This document shows positions 1 to 8,442 of a stretch of 30,686 nt of DNA, piece after piece; the first letter of the stretch is position 1, and every line of letters starts with the position of its first letter. The translations under genes were made by a program, and so were the position numbers. Location of the stretch: positions 1-30,686 of the forward strand of contig JBBRNH010000073.1 of NCBI GenBank assembly GCA_038230415.1, in the 5' to 3' direction. Source of the stretch: JBBRNH01 sp038230415 (GTDB lineage: Bacteria > Bacteroidota > Bacteroidia > Cytophagales > Spirosomataceae). The notes under the pieces were generated by a model, which saw nothing but the letters and a program-made list of their open reading frames with translations, made no database searches and was not told the DNA's origin.

Positions 1-2056
1 CAGCTACTCAGTGGGCTTCGGCACACCGGCGGGCTACACGGCCACGACGGTGAACGCACCGGGCAGCACGAGTGCCACCGACAGTGATCTGAACCCGGTA
101 ACGGGTCGGTCAGGCAGCATCACGCTGTCCTCTGGCGAATACAATCCGACGCTTGACGCAGGCTTCATCCTGCTGCCGATGGCTAAACTGACGGTAAGCA
201 GCGCAACGGTCTGCGCGGGAGCCACGGCAACGTTGAGTGCCAGCGGCTGTACGGGTAACATTACCTGGTCGGCTGGCACCACACCGTCGAGCGGTACATC
301 GGTCACGGTGTCAACGGCGGGTCTGACGGGTATCACGAGCCAGACGGTGTTAAGCTACACGGCTACCTGCACGGTGGGCAACAGCGCAACAACGGCGGTC
401 GGCACGGTAACGGTGAATCCGGTGCCAAGCCTGACGCTGACGGCCTCGCCAAGTCAGACCGTTACGGCGGGCAACAGCGTGACGCTGACGGCCAGCGGCT
501 GCGCGGGCGGCACAACCACCTGGTCAACGGGTGGTGCCGACAACGGTAAAGCCAGCATTGTGGTCATGCCGGTTACGGGATCAAATCCGTATTCGGCTAC
601 CTGCACCACGCCGGGCGGTTGCACGGGTAGTGCCAGCATCATTATCACCGGCTTAGAACCAAGCAGTTTGGTGGTCACGAGTGCGACGGTCTGTGCGGGC
701 CAAACGGCCACGCTGACGGCGATGGGCTGCAAAGGCAGCGTGTCGTGGTCTCCGGGAACAAATCCATCGAGCGGCAGCATGGTCATGGTATCAACCACGG
801 CGTTGAGCGGCATCACGAGCCAGACAGTGCTGAGTTACACGGTGACGTGTACCAATGGAACGACCACAACGGCCATCAGCACGGTAACGGTGAACCCACA
901 ACCGAGCCTGACCATCACGGCTAATCCGGGCGAGATCGTCACGGCGGGCAGCAGCGTCACGCTGACGGCCACAGGTTGCACGGGTGGCATGGTCAACTGG
1001 TCAACGGGTCAGCAGAACGTGATGAGCGTGGTTGTGCCGGCGGGCAGTATAGCGGGCAGCACGATTTATTCGGCCACGTGCATCACGCCATCGGGTTGCA
1101 CCGACACGAAAAGTATCGAGATTATGACGTTGGCGGCAGCCTGCAATCTGGCGGTAACAGCAACCAAAGGTGTCTGCGACCCGGCCACGAATCAATACGC
1201 ACTGACGGGGAGTATCTCGGCAACGGGTTCTGTGGGTGTAACGTCGGTAACGGTGAGCAGCGGTGGTAAAACGGCGGTGGTGAGTCTGAGCGGCAACGGC
1301 CCGGCCAGTTACACCATAGCGGGGTTAGCCTCTGACGGGGCAGTTCATGTCGTGAGCGCGGTCAGCAGTGCGAGTGTATGCGGGTCGGCTTCAACAGAAT
1401 ACACGGCCCCCCAGAGTTGCTCAACGGCTCCGCCAATTCAGATATCAGTGACGAGTGCTACGGTCTGCGCCGGAACAACGGCCACGCTGTCGGTGAGCGG
1501 CTGCACGGGTACGGTAAACTGGAGTGGGGCGGTCGGCGCTCCGGGTACGAATCCGTCAAGCGGCACATTGGTCACGGTATCAACAGCGGGTTTGACGGGT
1601 ATCACGAGCCAAACGGTGTTGAGCTACACGGCGACCTGCACGGTGGGTAACCAAAGCGGCACCGCTATTGGCACGGTAACGGTCAACCCCGTGCCGAGCA
1701 TGACGCTGACGGCTTCGGCACCGACCTGCACGGGGGCCACCTCGCTCACCAACGGCACCGTAACGCTGTCTCCGCTCGGCGGCAGCAGCACGGCGGGTCT
1801 GACCTATCAGTACTCGATTGGTGGCACGGCGTTTAACCCGGCAACGGCGCAACCCACTCCGGCGGCTACCATTCCGGGCAACGGACAGATTGTGACCGAC
1901 GCTACGGAAGGCATCACCTACTGGGTTCAGGTGAAAAACCAGTCGGGCTGCTTGACAGAACTGAGCGTGATGGTCCCCTTCTCGAATTGCGGTTGCCCAC
2001 CGCCGGTTTGCGTGCCAATCAGTGTTAAACGGGTCAGCACGCGCGGTACGCGGTAG
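1..2056 (+). CDS. Large repetitive surface/secreted protein, C-terminal part (5' end outside window)
   Basis: The reading frame is already open at base 2, so this is the last ~684 residues of a longer protein. The first ~50 residues resemble the end of an SdrD-B-like domain (GEYNPTLDAGF). Then follow Ig-like modules rich in Thr, Ser, Val and Gly. A ~155-residue double module (SATVCAG...GITSQTVLSYT...TVTVNP, then TVTAG.SVTLTA.GC...YSATC) occurs twice, a distinct ~95-residue domain follows, and then a third copy of the first half-module. Each module has paired cysteines, which suits an extracellular protein. The end is a Cys/Pro motif and a basic tail (CGCPPPVCVPI...RGTR) and not a type IX secretion C-terminal domain that I recognise. 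Function is probably surface adhesion or structural; this is inferred from architecture only. A strong terminator follows. Confidence 0.85.
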   Translation, partial: SYSVGFGTPAGYTATTVNAPGSTSATDSDLNPVTGRSGSITLSSGEYNPTLDAGFILLPMAKLTVSSATVCAGATATLSASGCTGNITWSAGTTPSSGTSVTVSTAGLTGITSQTVLSYTATCTVGNSATTAVGTVTVNPVPSLTLTASPSQTVTAGNSVTLTASGCAGGTTTWSTGGADNGKASIVVMPVTGSNPYSATCTTPGGCTGSASIIITGLEPSSLVVTSATVCAGQTATLTAMGCKGSVSWSPGTNPSSGSMVMVSTTALSGITSQTVLSYTVTCTNGTTTTAISTVTVNPQPSLTITANPGEIVTAGSSVTLTATGCTGGMVNWSTGQQNVMSVVVPAGSIAGSTIYSATCITPSGCTDTKSIEIMTLAAACNLAVTATKGVCDPATNQYALTGSISATGSVGVTSVTVSSGGKTAVVSLSGNGPASYTIAGLASDGAVHVVSAVSSASVCGSASTEYTAPQSCSTAPPIQISVTSATVCAGTTATLSVSGCTGTVNWSGAVGAPGTNPSSGTLVTVSTAGLTGITSQTVLSYTATCTVGNQSGTAIGTVTVNPVPSMTLTASAPTCTGATSLTNGTVTLSPLGGSSTAGLTYQYSIGGTAFNPATAQPTPAATIPGNGQIVTDATEGITYWVQVKNQSGCLTELSVMVPFSNCGCPPPVCVPISVKRVSTRGTR
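188..667 (+). repeat. Coding tandem repeat, copy 1 (two Ig-like half-modules)
   Basis: Encodes LTVSSATVCAG through ITGLEPSS, about 160 residues. Similarity to copies 2 and 3 is visible in the DNA as well as the protein: the block near 320-390 (ACGGGTATCACGAGCC onward) recurs almost base for base near 1590-1660. Copies this similar can recombine and change the length of the protein. Confidence 0.8.
668..1141 (+). repeat. Coding tandem repeat, copy 2
   Basis: Encodes LVVTSATVCAG through about IEIMTLAAA, with the same order of half-modules as copy 1 (SATVCAG / TSQTVLSYT / TVTVNP, then GEIVTAGSSVTLTA / YSATC / GCT). It directly abuts copy 1 and is more diverged from it than copy 3 is in the GITSQTVLSYT block. 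Confidence 0.8.
1442..1708 (+). repeat. Coding repeat, copy 3 (first half-module only)
   Basis: Encodes ISVTSATVCAG through TVTVNPVPSMTLTA. The second half-module is replaced by an unrelated segment (APTCTGATSLTNG and onward). Between copies 2 and 3 lies a different domain of ~95 residues (about 1142-1430). Confidence 0.75.
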
Positions 2057-2081
2057 TTGCGGTAATGGATTCAGTGATGGT

Positions 2082-2120
2082 ACACTACGGCCCGGCTACC
2101 AGTCGGGCCGTAGTGTTTTT
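2082..2120 (+). terminator. Rho-independent terminator of the surface-protein gene
   Basis: A perfect stem is formed by CACTACGGCCCG (2083-2094) and its exact reverse complement (2104-2115), with a 9-base loop and a run of five T immediately after. One further A-T pair can close the base. It lies 26 bases past the stop codon and separates the surface-protein gene from sufC. It is the only textbook terminator in the window. Confidence 0.93.
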
Positions 2121-2219
2121 GTGGTATTACCCACAATCAGACCGGCTGGTGAATCGGCCCCGCACTCAACTTTTCAAGCGGCATTTGGGTTAAAAAAACA
2201 GGCCGATGTATTTATTGGC

Positions 2220-2227
2220 TACTTTTG
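2220..2227 (+). promoter_or_regulatory. Candidate Bacteroidota -7 element upstream of sufC
   Basis: TACTTTTG matches TAnnTTTG exactly. Transcription would start near 2233, downstream of an in-frame ATG at 2206, which supports the later start at 2260. No good -33 TTG lies at the usual 19-21 base spacing. An alternative is TTTG at 2184-2187 followed by a weaker TATTTATTG at 2209-2217. Confidence 0.35.
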
Positions 2228-2259
2228 CGGCTCTGAAATCGCCGTTGTACCAACCGACT

Positions 2260-3015
2260 ATGCTAACCATCAGCAATTTACAAGCCGCTATCGGCGATAA
2301 ACAAATACTGAAAGGAATCAATCTGACCGTAAATGCCGGCGAAGTTCACGCCATTATGGGGCCAAACGGCTCCGGTAAAAGTACCTTAGCCAATGTGCTC
2401 GCCGGTCGCGAAGACTACGAAGTAACGGGTGGCAGCGTTGAGTTTGATGGTAAAAACCTGTTTGACCTCTCGCCCGAAGACCGGGCCGCCGAGGGTATCT
2501 TCCTCGCGTTTCAATACCCTATCGAGATTCCCGGCGTAACAACGGTCAACTTCCTGAAAACGGCCATGAACCAAATCCGCAAGTACCGGGGGCAGGAGCC
2601 GATGGATGCGGTGCAGTTTCTGAAGCGGATGAAAGAAAAAATGGCCCTCGTCAACATTGACCAATCACTGTTGAGCCGGTCGCTGAACGAAGGGTTTTCG
2701 GGCGGGGAGAAAAAACGGAACGAGATTTTCCAGATGGCGATGCTCGAACCCAAACTCGCCATCCTGGACGAAACCGATTCGGGACTCGACATTGACGCGC
2801 TCCGCATTGTGGCCGAGGGCGTAAACAAACTGCGCTCGCCCGAACGCGCCACCATCGTGGTGACGCACTACCAGCGGCTGCTCGACCATATCGTGCCGGA
2901 TTACGTTCACGTGCTGTACAAAGGCCGCATTGTGAAATCAGGCCCGAAAGAACTCGCCTACGAACTCGAAGAAAAAGGCTACGACTGGATTAAAGCGGAA
3001 AACGAAGCTGCGTAA
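2260..3015 (+). CDS. sufC: SufC, Fe-S cluster assembly ATPase
   Basis: ABC-type ATPase of the SufBCD scaffold that assembles iron-sulfur clusters in the cytosol. With the start at MLTISNLQA it is 251 residues, the normal SufC length. Walker A is GPNGSGKS (about 34-41), the ABC signature is SGGEKKR (147-153, with the SufC-type continuation RNEI), Walker B is LAILDE (D170, E171) and the switch histidine is H203 (VTHYQRLL). An upstream in-frame ATG at 2206 would add 18 unconserved residues and is rejected. It is followed by sufD after a 79-base gap holding a heptamer-repeat hairpin. sufB, normally just upstream in this phylum, is not here. Confidence 0.97.
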   Translation: MLTISNLQAAIGDKQILKGINLTVNAGEVHAIMGPNGSGKSTLANVLAGREDYEVTGGSVEFDGKNLFDLSPEDRAAEGIFLAFQYPIEIPGVTTVNFLKTAMNQIRKYRGQEPMDAVQFLKRMKEKMALVNIDQSLLSRSLNEGFSGGEKKRNEIFQMAMLEPKLAILDETDSGLDIDALRIVAEGVNKLRSPERATIVVTHYQRLLDHIVPDYVHVLYKGRIVKSGPKELAYELEEKGYDWIKAENEAA

Positions 3016-3016
3016 T

Positions 3017-3092
3017 GATGTATGATGTATAATATAGGGTGTATGATATGTACATCCTATATCATACATCTTATACCATACATCCTATATCT
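3017..3092 (+). repeat. Heptamer-repeat hairpin element, GATGTAT type (sufC-sufD gap)
   Basis: Left arm reads as 7-base words GATGTAT, GATGTAT, AATATAG, GGTGTAT (3017-3044). The right arm reads TACATCC, TATATCA, TACATCT, TATACCA, TACATCC, TATATCT (3051-3092). The right arm is the degenerate reverse complement of the left, so the RNA can fold back. It begins one base after the sufC stop and ends two bases before the sufD start. The same word family occurs at 16757-16899. Confidence 0.8.
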
Positions 3093-3094
3093 TT

Positions 3095-4402
3095 ATGATG
3101 AACGATTTTAAATCACAGCTTGTCTCCGCCTTCCAGGTCAGCGAAACCCTGCTCAACGGCGCGGCAGAACTTCCCCTGCACCAAATTCGGCGGGCCGCCC
3201 TCCGAACCTTCGAGCAGATTGGTTTCCCGACTATCCGGCACGAAGAATGGAAATACTCCAGCGTGGCCGCGCTTGCCAAAGAAACCTTTGACCTGAGCGG
3301 AAACAGCCGCTTTACGGCTGATGACCTCGGCCCGCTGCACATTCCCAACCTCGACGGTAACATTCTGTACTTCGTCAATGGCCGTTACCGGGCCGACCTG
3401 TCGCGGATTGTCAGTTCGCCTGACGATTTGATAATCAGTTCGTTGGCTGAGGCCCTGAAGGCAAATCCCGATGAGGTGGGTACGTATTTCTCGCGCTATG
3501 CCGATTTTCAGGACAACGCCTTCACCGCACTCAACACCGCCTTAGCCGCCGATGGTGTGTTTATCCGGGTGCCGGACAACCGCACCGTGGCCGAGCCGGT
3601 GATTGTCCGGTTTATGGTGGATACCCGCGAGCAAAACCACGCCATCCATCCCCGCAACCTGATTGTGCTGGGCCAAAACGCCGAACTCACCGTTGCCGAA
3701 TCGTTCAGAACCCTCGGCAACGGCAAAGCCCTGACCAACATCGTGACGGAGATTGTGCTGGGCCGCGATGCCCGGATGCAGTATTACAAAGTCCAGAACG
3801 ACGGCGACGAGGCCCACCACATCGGCACCACGCAGGTGCAGCAGGCCGACAACAGCCATTTTTACGCGACAACCGTAACGCTCAACGGCAAATTTGTTCG
3901 CAACAACCTGAACATCGTGCTGAACGGGCAACACTGCGAAGCGTTTATGTACGGGTTATATATCCCGAACGGGCGGCAACACGTTGATAACCACACCCTT
4001 GTTGACCACGCCACACCCAATTGTTACAGCAACGAACTCTACAAAGGCATCTTGGGAGACCGCTCAACGGGGGTCTTCAACGGTAAAATATACGTTAGGC
4101 CCGACGCGCAAAAGACCAACGCCTATCAGTCGTGCAAAAACGTGGTGACCTCGCCCGATGCCTCTATGAACACCAAGCCGCAGTTGGAAATCTACGCCGA
4201 CGACGTGAAATGCTCACACGGCACCACCACCGGCAAACTCAACGACGAAGCCCTGTTTTACCTGCGATCGCGGGGGATTCCGCTGGCCGAAGCCAAAACG
4301 ATTCTGATGTATGCCTTTGCCGAAGAAGTCCTGAGCCACATCAAAATCGAACCAATCCGGGCGTACCTGTCTGACATTGTGCGGGAGAAATTAGCGATGT
4401 GA
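3095..4402 (+). CDS. sufD: SufD, Fe-S cluster assembly protein
   Basis: Partner of SufB and SufC in the Fe-S scaffold complex. It has 435 residues, close to the usual SufD length. The C-terminal half carries the SufB/SufD core beta-helix, and near residues 369-383 the highly conserved block DDVKCSHGTTTGKLN, whose His (H375) corresponds to the functional SufD histidine. The C-terminal helical region (EALFYLRSRGIP.AEA...AFAEEVL) is also typical. SufD is preferred over SufB because of its length and the N-terminal helical region (WKYSSVA). Two adjacent ATGs (3095, 3098) are equally possible starts. sufS and sufE do not follow; araR is next. Confidence 0.95.
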   Translation: MMNDFKSQLVSAFQVSETLLNGAAELPLHQIRRAALRTFEQIGFPTIRHEEWKYSSVAALAKETFDLSGNSRFTADDLGPLHIPNLDGNILYFVNGRYRADLSRIVSSPDDLIISSLAEALKANPDEVGTYFSRYADFQDNAFTALNTALAADGVFIRVPDNRTVAEPVIVRFMVDTREQNHAIHPRNLIVLGQNAELTVAESFRTLGNGKALTNIVTEIVLGRDARMQYYKVQNDGDEAHHIGTTQVQQADNSHFYATTVTLNGKFVRNNLNIVLNGQHCEAFMYGLYIPNGRQHVDNHTLVDHATPNCYSNELYKGILGDRSTGVFNGKIYVRPDAQKTNAYQSCKNVVTSPDASMNTKPQLEIYADDVKCSHGTTTGKLNDEALFYLRSRGIPLAEAKTILMYAFAEEVLSHIKIEPIRAYLSDIVREKLAM

Positions 4403-4446
4403 GTTACCGCGATTAAATAGAAAAGTGCATCCGTTTCCCTACTATT

Positions 4447-4461
4447 GTGTCAATACTACAC
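4447..4461 (+). promoter_or_regulatory. Possible operator ahead of araR
   Basis: A small inverted repeat, GTGT-CAATACT-ACAC, lies 23 bases before the araR start in the only gap long enough (4403-4484) to hold the operon promoter and an autoregulatory AraR site. The half-sites are short and I cannot match them to a known AraR consensus from memory, so this is a weak call. Confidence 0.2.
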
Positions 4462-4484
4462 GTTTTCGATTTATCACGCCGTTT

Positions 4485-5198
4485 ATGCCAGCAGCGTATC
4501 AACATACCACCCGTGTTCTTGTTGCCTTAGATTGCATCATCTTTGGGTTCGATGGGGAAGCCCTGAAGTTGCTGCTCATCAAGCGGAATTTTGAGCCGGA
4601 ATGCGGAAAATGGTCATTGATGGGGGGGTTTCTGAACCAGACAGAAGACCTCGAAACCGCTGCCCGCCGAATTTTATTCGATCTCACCGGCCTGAATAAC
4701 AACTACTTAGAGCAACTCCAAACCGTTGGCACCGTAAACCGCGACCCCGTTGAGCGGACGATCTCGGTGGTCTATTATTCGCTCGTCAACATCGAAGATC
4801 AGGACACTGCCGCCATCGCGGTTCATCAGGCATCCTGGATTCGTTTAGCCAACAAACCCGCCCTCATTTTTGACCACGATCAGATGGTGGCAACGGCCCT
4901 GCAACGCCTGCGATACAAAGCAGCCCTGCACCCGATTGGGTTTGAACTGCTGCCCGCAACATTCACCATTCCTCAATTGCAGAAACTGTACGAAGCCATT
5001 TATGATACCCAATTAGACCGGCGAAACTTCAGCCGTAAAATTATGGCGACGGATTTGCTGCTCGGAACGGGAGAAAAAGATGAGCGGTCAAGCACCAAAA
5101 AAGCGCAGCTCTACACCTTGAACGCCGAAAAATACCGGCAGTACTTGGGCGGGAATCTCACCTTCCTGCCCGAACTGGCAGCCATGAAGCCCGTATAA
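4485..5198 (+). CDS. araR: AraR, Nudix-derived transcriptional regulator of arabinose use
   Basis: 237 residues: an N-terminal Nudix-fold domain and a C-terminal winged helix (about 150-225), the NrtR-like layout of Bacteroidota AraR, which binds L-arabinose and controls the arabinose operon. The Nudix box (about 48-70, GGFLNQTEDLETAARRILF and on) keeps Gly, Glu and Arg. However, the catalytic REUxEE is replaced by RILFDL, so it should sense ligand and not hydrolyse a nucleotide. The start at 4485 (MPAAYQHTTRV) gives the conserved N-terminus; a GTG at 4425 would add 20 residues without support. It is the first gene of the arabinose operon, 12 bases before araB, so it is probably autoregulated. 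Confidence 0.9.
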   Translation: MPAAYQHTTRVLVALDCIIFGFDGEALKLLLIKRNFEPECGKWSLMGGFLNQTEDLETAARRILFDLTGLNNNYLEQLQTVGTVNRDPVERTISVVYYSLVNIEDQDTAAIAVHQASWIRLANKPALIFDHDQMVATALQRLRYKAALHPIGFELLPATFTIPQLQKLYEAIYDTQLDRRNFSRKIMATDLLLGTGEKDERSSTKKAQLYTLNAEKYRQYLGGNLTFLPELAAMKPV

Positions 5199-5210
5199 AC
5201 AACCTTTGGT

Positions 5211-6896
5211 ATGAAAAATCAGTATGTCATTGGGGTTGATTTCGGCACCGACTCCGTCCGGGCCTTGCTCGTTGACGCGCACACGGGCGAGACCGTTGGC
5301 ACTGCCGTTCATGACTACGTCCGCTGGAAACAGGGCCTGTACTGCAACCCGGCCCGGTCGCAGTTTCGCCAGCACCCGCTCGATTACCTCGACGGGCTGG
5401 AAGCCGCCATTACCGGCGCACTCGCCAATGCCCCCGACCACGTTCGGGCGCAGGTGGTTGGGATTTCGATTGACACCACCGGCTCTACACCCTGCGCCGT
5501 GGACGAGACCGGCCTGCCCTTAGCCCTGCGCTCCGACATGGCCGACAACCCCAACGGGATGTTCATCCTTTGGAAAGACCACACTGCCAACGCCGAAGCC
5601 GACGAGATCAACCAACTCGCGCACCGTTGGCCGGTGGACTACACAAAATACGTCGGCGGTATATATTCCTCGGAGTGGTTCTGGGCCAAAATCCTGCATA
5701 CCCTCCGCGCCGACGAAGCCGTGCGGCAACGCGCCTTCTCCTGGGTCGAACACTGCGACTGGATGTCGGCCACGCTGACGGGCAATACCAACCCGCTCAC
5801 CCTCCGGCGGTCGCGCTGCGCGGCTGGTCACAAAGCCCTCTGGCACAGCGAGTTCAGTGGCTTGCCGTCTGATGAGTTCCTGACCCGGCTCGACCCGTTG
5901 CTGGCTGGCCTCCGTGACCGGCTCTTCACCGACACCTACACCGCCGATCAGCCGATGGGTCACCTGTCGGCAGCCTGGGCCGCAACATTAGGGCTGTCTG
6001 CCGATGTCGTGATTGGCACGGGGGCGTTCGACGCGCACATGGGCGCGGTCGGGGCCGAAATCGAACCCTACACCTTTGTACGGATTATCGGCACCTCGAC
6101 CTGCGACATTCTGATTGCTCCCAACCCGGTTGCCGGGCCGAACCAAACCGGCGACCGGCTGATTCGGGGCATCTGCGGGCAGGTTGACGGGTCGGTGGTG
6201 CCGGGAATGCTGGGGATGGAAGCCGGGCAGTCGGCCTTTGGCGATCTCTACGCCTGGTTTGCCCGCCTGCTGACCGGCCCCGTCCGCGACCTGCTCGGTA
6301 CCGATGCCGCCGATACGATGCTGACCAAACTGATTCCGCATTTATCCGAACGGGCCGCACAACTGCCTGTTAATGAGACTGATATAATTGCGCTGGACTG
6401 GATAAACGGTCGCCGGACCCCCGATGCCAACCATACGCTGACGGCGGCTGTGACGGGGCTGAACCTCGGCACCGATGCCGCCCGTATGTTCAAGGCGTTA
6501 GTGGAGGCTACGGCTTTCGGCTCGCGGAGTATCGTGGAGCGGTTTATCGCCGAAGGGGTGCCGATCAATGCGGTAACGGCCATCGGCGGGGTTGCCAAAA
6601 AATCGCCCTTTGTCATGCAAACCCTCGCCGATGTGCTGAACAGGCCGATTCGGGTCGCTGCCTCCGATCAGACGTGTGCGCTGGGGGCGGCTATGTGCGC
6701 GGCTGTGGCGGCCCGCATTCACCCCACCATCGGGGCCGCGCAACGAGCGATGGGGTCGGGCTTTGATGTCACCTATAGTCCTCGTCCTGAGCGGGTTGCG
6801 GTTTATGACGCGCTGTATCAGCGGTATGTAAAATTGGGTGAATTTGTGGAGAATAGTACACCGGCTTCTATCCTAAAAACTAAACACGATGCGTAA
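5211..6896 (+). CDS. araB: L-ribulokinase
   Basis: FGGY-family sugar kinase that phosphorylates L-ribulose to L-ribulose-5-phosphate in the cytoplasm. Its 561 residues are nearly the length of E. coli AraB. The N-terminal phosphate-binding loop is VIGVDFGTDSVRALLVD. The second FGGY domain shows the GTGAFDAHMGAVGAE, GTSTCD and GMEAGQSAFGD segments, and the C-terminal nucleotide-binding motif is IGGVAKKSPFVMQTLAD. araR lies 12 bases upstream and the end overlaps araA by 8 bases (GATGCGTAA), which suggests translational coupling. Confidence 0.97.
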   Translation: MKNQYVIGVDFGTDSVRALLVDAHTGETVGTAVHDYVRWKQGLYCNPARSQFRQHPLDYLDGLEAAITGALANAPDHVRAQVVGISIDTTGSTPCAVDETGLPLALRSDMADNPNGMFILWKDHTANAEADEINQLAHRWPVDYTKYVGGIYSSEWFWAKILHTLRADEAVRQRAFSWVEHCDWMSATLTGNTNPLTLRRSRCAAGHKALWHSEFSGLPSDEFLTRLDPLLAGLRDRLFTDTYTADQPMGHLSAAWAATLGLSADVVIGTGAFDAHMGAVGAEIEPYTFVRIIGTSTCDILIAPNPVAGPNQTGDRLIRGICGQVDGSVVPGMLGMEAGQSAFGDLYAWFARLLTGPVRDLLGTDAADTMLTKLIPHLSERAAQLPVNETDIIALDWINGRRTPDANHTLTAAVTGLNLGTDAARMFKALVEATAFGSRSIVERFIAEGVPINAVTAIGGVAKKSPFVMQTLADVLNRPIRVAASDQTCALGAAMCAAVAARIHPTIGAAQRAMGSGFDVTYSPRPERVAVYDALYQRYVKLGEFVENSTPASILKTKHDA

Positions 6897-8424
6897 TCAT
6901 AAAGAAGTAGACATCTGGTTTGTTACCGGAAGCCAGCACCTGTACGGCGAGGAAACGCTGCGGCAGGTGGCCGATCATTCGCAGGTCATCACCGAATTTC
7001 TGGATAATGTCCATATGATGCCCGTGCAGCACTTTCCCGTGCGGGTCGTTTTTAAGCCGGTTGTCAAAACGCCCGACGAGATTTATGCCATCTGTCAGGC
7101 GGCCAATGCCTCGCCGACCTGCGTGGGGATTATCGCCTGGATACACACGTTTTCGCCCGCCAAAATGTGGATTCGGGGACTGAGCATCCTCAACAAACCC
7201 CTGTTGCACCTCCATACGCAGTTTAACCGCGACATTCCCTGGGGCGAGATTGACATGGATTTTATGAACCTGAACCAATCGGCCCACGGCGACCGGGAGT
7301 TCGGGCATATCCTGACCCGGATGAATCAATCCGGGCCGGGCCGGGCTAATCGGGGTCTAAACCGCAAAATCGTGGTTGGTTACTGGCAGGAACCGGCAGT
7401 GGTTCAGCAAGTAGCCGACTGGGCGCGGGTGGCGGTGGGCGCACACGAGATGAAAACGCTCAACGTCGTCCGCTTCGGTGATAACATGCGGCAGGTAGCC
7501 GTGACCGATGGCGATAAGGTAGCCGCCGAAATCACGTTTGGTCTGTCGGTCAACACGCACGGCATCGGCGATCTGGTGGCCGTTATCAACCAGATGAGCG
7601 AGACCGACGTGGATGATCTGGTGGCCGAATACGCTGACTCATATATACTTATGGATTCGTTGCAGCGGGGCGGGGCGCGGCATGGCTCCCTGCGCGACGC
7701 AGCCCGGATTGAGCTTGGCCTGCGGGCGTTTTTGCAGGATGGCGGGTTTGGGGCGTTCACCGATACCTTTGAAGACCTGCACGGCATGACGCAGTTGCCC
7801 GGCATTGCCGCCCAGCGACTCATGGCCGACGGCTACGGGTTTGCCGGGGAGGGCGACTGGAAAACGGCGGCTATGGTGCGGGTCATGAAAACGATGGCAA
7901 TCGGACTGCCCGGCGGCAACTCGTTTATGGAAGACTACACCTACCATCTCGACCCGACGAACTCACTCGTTCTCGGTTCGCATATGCTCGAAATCTGCCC
8001 CAGCATTGCCGAAAGCAAACCAGCCTGCGCGATTCATCCGCTCGGTATTGGTGGCAAGGCCGACCCGGTTCGGTTGATCTTCAACGCCCCGGCTGGCCCG
8101 GCCATCAACGTCTCGCTGATTGACCTGGGCAATCGGTTCCGGCTGATTGTCAACGAAGTAGAAGCCGTTGCTATCACCGAAGCGATGCCGAAGTTGCCCG
8201 TTGCCCGCGCCCTCTGGAAACCCCTGCCCGACATGGCTACCGGCTGCGCGGCCTGGATGATGGCCGGGGGCGCACATCACACGGTTTACAGCCAAAACCT
8301 GACCACGACCCATCTCGACGATTTCGCCGACATCTTCGGCGTAGAACTCGTGGTCATTGACCGGAACACGACCCTGCGGCAGTTCCGAAACGAACTGCGC
8401 TGGAGCGAAGGATATTATCGGTAG
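6889..8424 (+). CDS. araA: L-arabinose isomerase
   Basis: Converts L-arabinose to L-ribulose, the first intracellular step of the pathway, using a divalent metal such as manganese. Its 511 residues are close to the usual ~500. The N-terminus (VDIWFVTGSQHLYGEETL) is diagnostic for AraA. The metal/catalytic glutamates expected in TDTFEDLHG and GFAGEGDWK are present (about E295 and E321), and the C-terminal active-site histidines lie in GGAHHTVYS (about H463-H464). The start ATG sits inside the end of araB. An exported arabinofuranosidase gene follows after 18 bases. Confidence 0.98.
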   Translation: MRNHKEVDIWFVTGSQHLYGEETLRQVADHSQVITEFLDNVHMMPVQHFPVRVVFKPVVKTPDEIYAICQAANASPTCVGIIAWIHTFSPAKMWIRGLSILNKPLLHLHTQFNRDIPWGEIDMDFMNLNQSAHGDREFGHILTRMNQSGPGRANRGLNRKIVVGYWQEPAVVQQVADWARVAVGAHEMKTLNVVRFGDNMRQVAVTDGDKVAAEITFGLSVNTHGIGDLVAVINQMSETDVDDLVAEYADSYILMDSLQRGGARHGSLRDAARIELGLRAFLQDGGFGAFTDTFEDLHGMTQLPGIAAQRLMADGYGFAGEGDWKTAAMVRVMKTMAIGLPGGNSFMEDYTYHLDPTNSLVLGSHMLEICPSIAESKPACAIHPLGIGGKADPVRLIFNAPAGPAINVSLIDLGNRFRLIVNEVEAVAITEAMPKLPVARALWKPLPDMATGCAAWMMAGGAHHTVYSQNLTTTHLDDFADIFGVELVVIDRNTTLRQFRNELRWSEGYYR

Positions 8425-8442
8425 TGCAACCCCCAAAAACCC

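Noticed and set aside
2206..2259. An 18-residue N-terminal extension of SufC
   Set aside because: SufC proteins start at the equivalent of 2260, and the candidate -7 element lies inside the extension.
4485..5198. A catalytic Nudix hydrolase
   Set aside because: The REUxEE catalytic residues are replaced (RILFDL), and the winged-helix C-terminus plus the place next to araB identify AraR.
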